Below are positions 1-4,879 of a stretch of DNA of 10,938 nt, piece by piece. The DNA comes from an uncultured Collinsella sp. (lineage in GTDB: Bacteria; Actinomycetota; Coriobacteriia; Coriobacteriales; Coriobacteriaceae), in contig UQPY01000067.1 in assembly GCA_900542965.1 (NCBI GenBank), positions 1 through 10,938 of the forward strand, given 5' to 3'. A program made the position numbers and the translations under genes. Under the pieces are notes generated by a model. The model did no database searches, was not told the DNA's origin, and saw only the letters and a program-made list of their open reading frames with translations. Within the stretch, counting starts at the first letter, position 1. Each line of letters begins with the position of its first letter.

Positions 1-50
1 GATCTACACTCGACTAGTCGTCGGCAGCGTCAGATGTGTATAAGAGACAG
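1..50 (+). other. Illumina Nextera (Tn5) adapter, not genomic
   Basis: The first 50 bases are library adapter. Positions 32-50 are the 19-nt Tn5 mosaic end AGATGTGTATAAGAGACAG. Positions 18-31 are the read-1 linker TCGTCGGCAGCGTC. Positions 10-17 (TCGACTAG) sit where the i5 index belongs, and 1-9 match the end of the P5 oligo. Genomic sequence starts at 51. Apparent peptides beginning MYKRQ or MCIRDS are translated adapter. The identification is from memory of the oligo sequences, but the match is full length. Confidence 0.98.
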
Positions 51-680
51 CCCGACGACCCCGCCCGCATGCCCATCTCGGCGGCGCGGCGCAGCATCTA
101 CACCGCCATCTCCGCGCTTCGCCATGCCGGATACGAAATTGAGTACAAACGCGGCGTGGGCTACAAACTTCTTACCCGCCCGCTCACCGATGAAGAGATC
201 ATCCGGCTCCACGGTATGGTCATGCGCAACCGCTCCACGCCTATCGCTATCCGCAAGAGCATGGCGCAGCACTTAGTTGCCATGGCGAGCGCCGACGTTC
301 GCGGCTACCTCGATACACCCGAACCCGCTCCAAGCGCAGGCAGCAAGGCTACCAAGGCAACACGCACGCCCATCAAGCGCATCGACACGTGCGAGCTCGT
401 CGAGCAGGCCATCGACCACGGAACCACGGTGAGTTTTGATATTTCGAGCGTCACGACACGCGGCGAAACCGAAGCAGCACGGATGACACTCCGTCCCTTT
501 GCCATCAGGCAGCGCGATGGCATCTCGTATCTGCTGGGAACGGTCTACGACGCCCGAGGCACCGACGATACGCTGCGCACCGTCGAGATCGCCCGTATGA
601 GAAACGTCACCACACGTCTCCTCGACGGCAAGAAGCTCTTCGCCGCCCTAGACGAGGACGACGCCTCCTCCGCCGCATAA
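51..680 (+). CDS. WYL-domain HTH transcriptional regulator, 5' end missing
   Basis: The frame is open from the adapter junction to a TAA at 678-680, giving 209 visible residues. The start lies outside the fragment. The first residues (RRSIYTAISALRHAGYEIEY, then KRGVGYKL) look like the recognition helix and wing of a DeoR/HTH_11-type winged helix. A linker beginning LTDEEI follows. The second half (about residues 112-195) resembles a WYL domain: LVEQAIDHGTTVSFDI, RPFAIRQRDG, then SYLLG where the family usually has WYL, and a closing TVEIARMRNV. Such proteins are usually dimeric DNA-binding regulators whose WYL domain senses a ligand or nucleic acid. The target is unknown. The gene lies upstream of and in the same direction as the ABC importer, but 160 nt separate them, so co-regulation is only a guess. 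Confidence 0.65.
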   Translation, partial: PDDPARMPISAARRSIYTAISALRHAGYEIEYKRGVGYKLLTRPLTDEEIIRLHGMVMRNRSTPIAIRKSMAQHLVAMASADVRGYLDTPEPAPSAGSKATKATRTPIKRIDTCELVEQAIDHGTTVSFDISSVTTRGETEAARMTLRPFAIRQRDGISYLLGTVYDARGTDDTLRTVEIARMRNVTTRLLDGKKLFAALDEDDASSAA

Positions 681-749
681 GACCCTCCGCCGCCCATTCG
701 ACTACCCGTACCGCCCATCCGATTCTGTATTAAAAAACCCGCCAGGCTG

Positions 750-777
750 TTGTAAAAATGGACATCAGCGCTACTAT
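750..777 (+). promoter_or_regulatory. Candidate promoter of the ABC importer operon
   Basis: TTGTAA at 750-755 and TACTAT at 772-777 are separated by 16 nt, giving a plausible sigma70-type promoter with a start near 784. TATAGT at 775-780 is an alternative -10 with 19-nt spacing. No closer pair was seen in the 160-nt gap. Confidence 0.4.
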
Positions 778-825
778 AGTTCCACTTGCACTTTGTCCCA
801 GTGCAGTGTTTCCAGCCATTTTTAT
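753..825. repeat. Spaced 9-bp inverted repeat flanking the ABC operon start region
   Basis: TAAAAATGG at 753-761 is repeated in exact inverted form as CCATTTTTA at 817-825. The left arm overlaps the spacer of the candidate promoter. The right arm ends just before the ribosome-binding site of the lipoprotein gene. The arm centres are 64 bp apart. This could be a pair of operator half-sites or coincidence in an A/T-rich patch. Confidence 0.35.
784..809 (+). promoter_or_regulatory. Hairpin in the leader of the ABC operon
   Basis: TGCACT at 788-793 pairs with AGTGCA at 801-806 around the loop TTGTCCC. CAC at 784-786 and GTG at 807-809 extend it to 9 bp with one bulged T. It would sit at the very 5' end of the mRNA if the predicted promoter is right, so it may stabilise the transcript. 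No U-run follows, so it is not a terminator. Confidence 0.4.
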
Positions 826-840
826 ACTGGGGGTAATGAT

Positions 841-1821
841 ATGAAGGACATCACCATCAGCCGCAGGAGCCTTCTGGTCTCCGCTGGCCTGCTCGCGCTC
901 GCCCCGCTCGCCGGATGCGGCGGCAACTCTGGTTCCGGCTCTGCTGCCGCCGGTTCCGACTACACTATCGGCGTTCTGCAGCTCACCGAGCACTCCGCAC
1001 TCGATGCCGCCAACGACGGCTTTGTCAAGGCCATCAAGGAGAGCGGCCTTAAGGTCAAGATCGACCAGAAGAACGCCCAGAACGACCAGTCCACGTGTAA
1101 GTCCATTGCTGACAAGTTTGTGGGCGACAACGTCAACCTGATTTATGCCATCGCCACGCCCGCCGCGCAGGCTGCCGCCGGCGCCACGGCCGATATCCCC
1201 ATCGTGGGCTGCGCCATCACCGACTACGCCGCCTCCGGCCTGGTCCAGGACAACGACAAGCCCGGCACCAACGTCACGGGCGCTTCCGACCTCACCCCGG
1301 TCGCCGAGCAGCTCGAGATGATGCAGAAGGTCCTGCCCGACGTTAAAAAGGTCGGCCTGCTCTACTGCACCGCCGAGTCCAACTCCGACGTCCAGATCAA
1401 GGCCGCCAAGAAGGAGCTCGACAAGCTGGGCCTCGAGCACACTGACTTCACCGTCTCGAGCTCCAACGAGATTCAGTCCGTCGTCGAGTCTGCCGTGGGC
1501 AAGGTCGACGCGCTGTACTCCCCCACCGACAACACCATCGCCGCGGGTGCCTCGCAGGTCGGCCAGATCTGCAAGGAAAACAAGCTTCCCTTCGTGACTG
1601 GCGAGGAGGGTATGTGCATGGCCGGCGGCCTGTTCACCCTCTCCATCAACTATGAGGACCTGGGCTACGCCGCGGGCGAGATGGCCGTTAAGATCCTGAA
1701 GGGCGAGGCCAAGCCCGAGGATATGCCGATCAAGCACCTCTCGAGCAAGGACCTGGTCGTCGTCAAGAACGACGAAATGGCCGAGGCCCTGGGCATCGAC
1801 CTTTCCGCCCTGGACGCGTAA
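841..1821 (+). CDS. TrpX-type ABC transporter substrate-binding lipoprotein
   Basis: A 326-residue extracytoplasmic binding protein of the PF04392 (TrpX/DUF534) type, which captures substrate for the permease and ATPase encoded next. The ATG at 841 was chosen because a GGGGG ribosome site lies at 830-834 and because this start gives a clean signal peptide. An in-frame ATG at 793 would place 16 extra residues before it. The signal has twin arginines (SRRSLL, residues 7-12), a hydrophobic stretch and the lipobox LAGC with the lipidated Cys at 26, so it may be a Tat-exported lipoprotein. A Gly/Ser/Ala linker follows, then the two-lobe fold starting YTIGVLQLTEHSALDAANDG. Family members near trp genes are predicted tryptophan importers and others may take related aromatics, so the substrate here is not settled. 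No T-box was seen upstream. Confidence 0.9.
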   Translation: MKDITISRRSLLVSAGLLALAPLAGCGGNSGSGSAAAGSDYTIGVLQLTEHSALDAANDGFVKAIKESGLKVKIDQKNAQNDQSTCKSIADKFVGDNVNLIYAIATPAAQAAAGATADIPIVGCAITDYAASGLVQDNDKPGTNVTGASDLTPVAEQLEMMQKVLPDVKKVGLLYCTAESNSDVQIKAAKKELDKLGLEHTDFTVSSSNEIQSVVESAVGKVDALYSPTDNTIAAGASQVGQICKENKLPFVTGEEGMCMAGGLFTLSINYEDLGYAAGEMAVKILKGEAKPEDMPIKHLSSKDLVVVKNDEMAEALGIDLSALDA

Positions 1822-1891
1822 TGCCATACGCGGCATGCGTCTAGAGCCCGTGCTCGCGCTTTAGCCGCGTTATTCAATATCTGAGCCACAG

Positions 1892-1920
1892 GGGCGGGCG
1901 CTGTAGACCGGCGTCCGCCC
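1892..1920 (+). terminator. Intercistronic GC hairpin, probable partial terminator
   Basis: GGGCGGGCGC (1892-1901) pairs with GCGTCCGCCC (1911-1920) in a 10-bp stem with one G-U pair and a 9-nt loop. It is followed by TGCTTGTTT, a weak U-tract. It lies between the binding-protein gene and the permease gene. A leaky terminator or 3' stabiliser here would let the binding protein be made in excess over the membrane parts, as is common in ABC import operons. Confidence 0.5.
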
Positions 1921-2024
1921 TGCTTGTTTCAGGTAAAACAAAACGTCTGTCCGTAACTCTTCTATGCATTGTTACCGCTATTATGGTGAATCACGTGTCC
2001 ACCCTATCCTAGGAGGTATGAAGC

Positions 2025-2948
2025 ATGCTCATTGCATTGCAGGGCGCCGTTTCGCAGGGCGTCCTCTGGGGCATTATGGTGCTTGGCGTGTTTATCACGT
2101 TCCGCCTGCTCGACATTCCCGATATGACCTGCGACGGCAGCTTTGCCCTCGGCGGCTGCGTCTGCGCTGTGCTCATCGTCAATAACAACGTCGACCCGCT
2201 GTTCGCCGTGCTGGCCGGTATGTGCGCCGGCGCCATCGCGGGCGCCGTCACGGGCATTTTGACCACCGTCTTTGAGATTCCTGCGATCCTCGCCGGAATC
2301 CTCACCCAGATCAGCCTGTGGTCCATCAACCTGCGCATCATGGGCAAGTCCAATACGCCCATTCTTGCCAAGGGCACCGTGTTCTCCGCCGTCAGCAATA
2401 TGACCGGTCTGCCGCAGTCCACCGTTGCCATCATCTTGGGCATCCTGCTCGCCGTGGCTATCGTTGCCATCCTGTATTGGTTCTTTGGCACCGAGATCGG
2501 CTCGGCGCTGCGAGCCACCGGCAACAACGAGTACATGATCCGCGCTCTGGGCGTCAACACCAACTCCACCAAGATGATCGCCCTCGTGCTCTCCAACGCC
2601 CTCATCGGCCTTTCGGGCGCGCTCATCTGCCAGAGCCAAAAGTATGCCGACATTGGTATGGGCACCGGTGCCATCGTTATCGGTCTTGCCGCCATTGTTA
2701 TCGGCGAGGTGCTCGGCCGTCTGCTGCCCGGCGGCCTCACGCAGTTTAGCGTCCGTCTTGCCTCCGCCGTCTTTGGCTCCGTGGTGTACTTCCTTATCCG
2801 CGCCATCGTGCTGCAGTTGGGCATGGACGCCAACGACATGAAGCTGCTCTCCGCCGTGATTGTCGCTGTGGCCCTGTGCGTGCCCGTGGTTTGGGAGCGC
2901 TATAAGCTCCGCAGCTCCTACACGAAGGGGGATGAGGCAGATGCTTAA
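2025..2948 (+). CDS. TrpY-type ABC transporter permease
   Basis: A 307-residue very hydrophobic membrane protein of the branched-chain-type permease family (PF02653), forming the channel of the importer. Several membrane spans run through the whole length. The early segment FRLLDIPDMTCDGSFALGG is typical of the subgroup that works with PF04392 binding proteins. The region TEIGSALRATGNNEYMIRALGVN fits the cytoplasmic loop that docks onto the ATPase. The start at 2025 has a perfect AGGAGG at 2011-2016 with 8-nt spacing; the ATG at 2018 is in another frame. The 3' end overlaps the ATPase gene by 8 nt, implying translational coupling. Substrate as for the binding protein: probably tryptophan or a related aromatic, by inference. 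Confidence 0.9.
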   Translation: MLIALQGAVSQGVLWGIMVLGVFITFRLLDIPDMTCDGSFALGGCVCAVLIVNNNVDPLFAVLAGMCAGAIAGAVTGILTTVFEIPAILAGILTQISLWSINLRIMGKSNTPILAKGTVFSAVSNMTGLPQSTVAIILGILLAVAIVAILYWFFGTEIGSALRATGNNEYMIRALGVNTNSTKMIALVLSNALIGLSGALICQSQKYADIGMGTGAIVIGLAAIVIGEVLGRLLPGGLTQFSVRLASAVFGSVVYFLIRAIVLQLGMDANDMKLLSAVIVAVALCVPVVWERYKLRSSYTKGDEADA

Positions 2949-3735
2949 GCTCTCGCACGTCAAGAAGACCTTTAACAAGGGCACCGTCACCGAGAAGCGC
3001 GCGCTCACCGGCGTCGACCTCACCCTGAATGACGGCGACTTTGTAACCGTGATCGGCGGCAACGGCGCCGGCAAGTCCACGCTGCTCAACATGATCGCCG
3101 GCGTGTACCCGCTCGATTCGGGCGTTATTGAGCTCGACGGCACCGACATCTCGCGCCTGAGCGAGTCGCAGCGCGCCAAGTACCTGGGCCGCGTGTTTCA
3201 GGACCCCATGCGCGGTACCGCTGCCGACATGCAGATCGCCGAGAACCTGGCCCTCGCCAAGCGTCGCGGCCAGCGTCGCGGCCTTTCGTGGGGCGTCACC
3301 AAGGCCGAGAAAGATGAGTACGTCGAGCTGCTCAAGCGCCTGGACCTTGGTCTGGACACGCGTCTCAACGCCAAGGTCGGCCTGCTCTCGGGTGGCCAGC
3401 GCCAGGCACTCACCCTGCTGATGGCCACGCTCACCAGGCCGCGCCTGCTGCTGCTCGACGAGCACACCGCGGCCCTCGACCCCAAGACGGCCTCTAAGGT
3501 GCTTAACCTGACCGAGGAGATCGTCGACGAGAACCACCTGACCACGCTCATGGTCACGCACAACATGAACGACGCCATCCGTCTGGGCAACCGTCTGATC
3601 ATGATGCACGAAGGCCACGTGATCTACGACGTGGCGGGCGATGAGAAGAAGTCGCTCACCGTAGCCGACCTGCTGCAGAAGTTCGAGGAGGTCTCGGGAG
3701 GCGAGCTCGCCAACGACCGCATGCTGCTGAGCTAA
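2941..3735 (+). CDS. TrpZ-type ABC transporter ATP-binding protein
   Basis: A 264-residue cytoplasmic ATPase that powers the importer. All ABC motifs are present: Walker A GGNGAGKST (39-47), Q-loop in VFQDPMRGTA, signature LSGGQRQ (149-155), Walker B LLLLDE with D173 and E174, D-loop ALDP, and the switch histidine H207 in VTHNMNDA. The ENLALAKRR segment after the Q-loop is typical of the TrpZ-like group. The ATG at 2941 lies inside the end of the permease gene. GGGGG and GAGG at 2927-2937 serve as ribosome site. An in-frame ATG at 2860 would add 27 residues encoded deep in the permease gene and was rejected. The stop TAA at 3733-3735 is the first part of a hairpin repeat. Confidence 0.93.
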   Translation: MLKLSHVKKTFNKGTVTEKRALTGVDLTLNDGDFVTVIGGNGAGKSTLLNMIAGVYPLDSGVIELDGTDISRLSESQRAKYLGRVFQDPMRGTAADMQIAENLALAKRRGQRRGLSWGVTKAEKDEYVELLKRLDLGLDTRLNAKVGLLSGGQRQALTLLMATLTRPRLLLLDEHTAALDPKTASKVLNLTEEIVDENHLTTLMVTHNMNDAIRLGNRLIMMHEGHVIYDVAGDEKKSLTVADLLQKFEEVSGGELANDRMLLS

Positions 3736-3774
3736 AACCTGCCAAAAAGGGACAGGTTTATTTTGGTAGGTTTT
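3734..3774 (+). repeat. GGGACA hairpin repeat, copy A
   Basis: AAAACCTGCC (3734-3743) pairs with GGTAGGTTTT (3765-3774), and AAAA/TTTT extends the stem to 14 bp with one G-U pair. The apex holds AGGGACAGG. The left arm begins within the TAA stop codon of the ATPase gene. It ends in TTTT and could act as a terminator, though the stem is weaker than copy B just downstream. Confidence 0.7.
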
Positions 3775-3789
3775 ATCTGCGCAAACGTC

Positions 3790-3829
3790 AAAACCGCCGC
3801 AAAGGGACAGACGCCCTTGCGGCGGTTTT
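3790..3829 (+). terminator. GGGACA hairpin repeat, copy B; terminator of the ABC operon
   Basis: AAAACCGCCGCAA pairs with TTGCGGCGGTTTT in a perfect 13-bp stem. Beyond one bulged A, GGG/CCC pairs extend it. The apex reads GGGACAGACGCCC. The GC-rich stem running into TTTTC has the form of a strong Rho-independent terminator. It belongs to the same sequence family as copies A, C and D. Confidence 0.75.
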
Positions 3830-3831
3830 CG

Positions 3832-3986
3832 CATATCATGTCGATAATCCAGCGTCAGCAGGGACCACTGGTCAAGAACTAAGGAAACTGCCTTGAGAAG
3901 ATCTCTTCCCCGCCGTGCAAACCTTAAACCTTATACCCACCAAGAAGCCCGTTCGAATTTGATCGGACGGGCTTCTTGTTGGGTAT
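3832..3986 (+). ncRNA. Candidate leader or small RNA ending in a long hairpin
   Basis: This gap has no convincing ORF but much structure. TATCAT (3834-3839) could be a -10 box, without a good -35. Small hairpins follow in series: GACC-ACT-GGTC, AAGG-AAACTG-CCTT and GAGA-AGA-TCTC. A very long stem then spans 3933-3986, about 24 bp with one mismatch and one G-U pair. Its core is CAAGAAGCCCGT (3941-3952) with ACGGGCTTCTTG (3967-3978), followed by TT. The core looks like a terminator, yet it ends only 19 nt before the ribosome site of the MscS gene. It may be a regulated leader, a free small RNA, or only a terminator. No known riboswitch class was recognised. Confidence 0.3.
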
Positions 3987-3989
3987 CAT
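3984..3989 (+). promoter_or_regulatory. Candidate -10 box of the MscS gene
   Basis: TATCAT lies inside GGTATCATGGTT (3982-3993). A near-identical 12-mer precedes the next transcription unit at 4833-4844. TTGATC at 3959-3964 is a possible -35 but with a long 19-nt spacing. If used, the leader would be very short and the big hairpin would not be part of the mRNA. Confidence 0.3.
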
Positions 3990-4020
3990 GGTTGGACGAT
4001 CATTAGGAGGTTTTCCCCAC

Positions 4021-4788
4021 ATGGAATTGTTTGAGCCGATTCTTCATTTCTTTGAGCAACGGTGGGTCCACAACATCATCTGGGCCGTCATCTTGGCGAT
4101 AGGCACCGCCGTCGCCGCCAAGGTCGTATCCAAGACCCTGAACCATCTGCTCAACCGAGACGATAACCCGCTTCCGGCATCGAGTATCTTCATCAACATC
4201 GCGCGCGCCGTCATCTGGATGATTGGCGGCAGCTTTATCCTCGACAACTGCTTTGGCATTAACGCAAACGCCCTCGTCGCCGCTCTTGGCGTCGGCGGCA
4301 TCGCCATCTCGCTGGGCTTTCAGGACACGCTGTCAAACCTTATCGGCGGCATGCAGGTGACCTTTATGGGCATCATCAAGCCCGGCGACAATATCGAGGT
4401 CGGCGGCGTGTCGGGCGTGGTCCAGGACATCACCTGGCGTCATACGACCATCGAGGACGCCTGCGGGCAAACCATCATCGTCCCCAACTCAAATATCTCC
4501 AAGAACACGCTCGTGCACCTCATGCCCTTTGGGCGTGTGGCTGTGCCCGTTGCCGTAAAGGACACGTCCAAGTGGGCCTCGCTCGACGCACTGGCAGACG
4601 AGCTGACCAGCGCCACCAAGGCCGCCGTGCTTCCCATCTCGGGCTTTGACAAGGAGCCCTACGTACTCTTTAGCGAAATCGGCGACTTTGGCATCAAAGG
4701 AAAGATCATCTTTATCGTCAGCGACGACAGCACTACTTTCACGGCAGCCGACGCCTGCATCCGTGCCATCGCCCCCATCATCGCCTAA
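4021..4788 (+). CDS. Small MscS-family mechanosensitive ion channel
   Basis: A 255-residue channel of the inner membrane that should open under membrane tension and release solutes on osmotic downshift. It has one N-terminal span (about 17-36), a second (56-77), and the conserved pore helix plus beta-domain entry: NALVAALGVGGIAISLGFQDTLSNLIGG (83-110), then KPGDNIEVGG and VVQDITWRHTTI, then VPNSNISKNTL. These are hallmarks of PF00924. It is near the length of E. coli MscS (286) and has no large extra domain. The ATG at 4021 was chosen because AGGAGG lies at 4005-4010 with 10-nt spacing; an upstream in-frame ATG at 3976 falls inside a hairpin. It appears to be a single-gene unit, with a hairpin repeat starting at its stop codon. 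Confidence 0.92.
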   Translation: MELFEPILHFFEQRWVHNIIWAVILAIGTAVAAKVVSKTLNHLLNRDDNPLPASSIFINIARAVIWMIGGSFILDNCFGINANALVAALGVGGIAISLGFQDTLSNLIGGMQVTFMGIIKPGDNIEVGGVSGVVQDITWRHTTIEDACGQTIIVPNSNISKNTLVHLMPFGRVAVPVAVKDTSKWASLDALADELTSATKAAVLPISGFDKEPYVLFSEIGDFGIKGKIIFIVSDDSTTFTAADACIRAIAPIIA

Positions 4789-4826
4789 CCCGCCAAAAAG
4801 GGACAGGCACCTTTGTGGTGGTTTTC
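4787..4826 (+). repeat. GGGACA hairpin repeat, copy C
   Basis: The main stem pairs CCGCCA (4790-4795) with TGGTGG (4816-4821), and after one mismatch AAAGG (4797-4801) with CCTTT (4810-4814). The apex holds GGGACAGGCA. It begins in the TAA stop (4786-4788) of the MscS gene and runs into TTTTC, so it is a likely terminator. Its 3' arm contains TTGTGG, a possible -35 for the next operon. Confidence 0.7.
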
Positions 4827-4840
4827 ATTCGTGGTACCAT
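4813..4840 (+). promoter_or_regulatory. Candidate promoter of the ParB/BMP-phosphoesterase operon
   Basis: TTGTGG (4813-4818) and TACCAT (4835-4840) are 16 nt apart. The -10 lies in GGTACCATGGTT (4833-4844), which matches 11 of 12 bases of the site before the MscS gene. TATAGT at 4847-4852 is an alternative -10, but no good -35 fits it. Confidence 0.3.
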
Positions 4841-4849
4841 GGTTCATAT

Positions 4850-4865
4850 AGTTGTTTAAACGACT
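4850..4865. promoter_or_regulatory. 16-bp palindrome, possible operator
   Basis: AGTTGTTTAAACGACT is symmetric except for one T/G position. It lies just downstream of the candidate -10 boxes and touches the ribosome-binding site AAGGGAG (4866-4872). That position suits a repressor site or a small 5' mRNA hairpin. Confidence 0.35.
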
Positions 4866-4879
4866 AAGGGAGCAACATC

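Noticed and set aside
34..276. ORFs starting in the first 50 bases (peptides MCIRDS..., MYKRQ...) and the end peptide SDAADD
   Set aside because: They are translations of Nextera adapter joined to genomic sequence.
681..840. T-box riboswitch upstream of the Trp-type importer
   Set aside because: No T-box sequence (AGGGTGG-ACCGCG type) and no terminator/antiterminator pair could be found in the 160 nt.
730..3834. Long - strand ORFs opposite the ABC genes (up to about 390 codons)
   Set aside because: They are antisense shadows caused by GC-biased third positions. They have low-complexity composition and no recognisable domain, while the + strand genes are clear.
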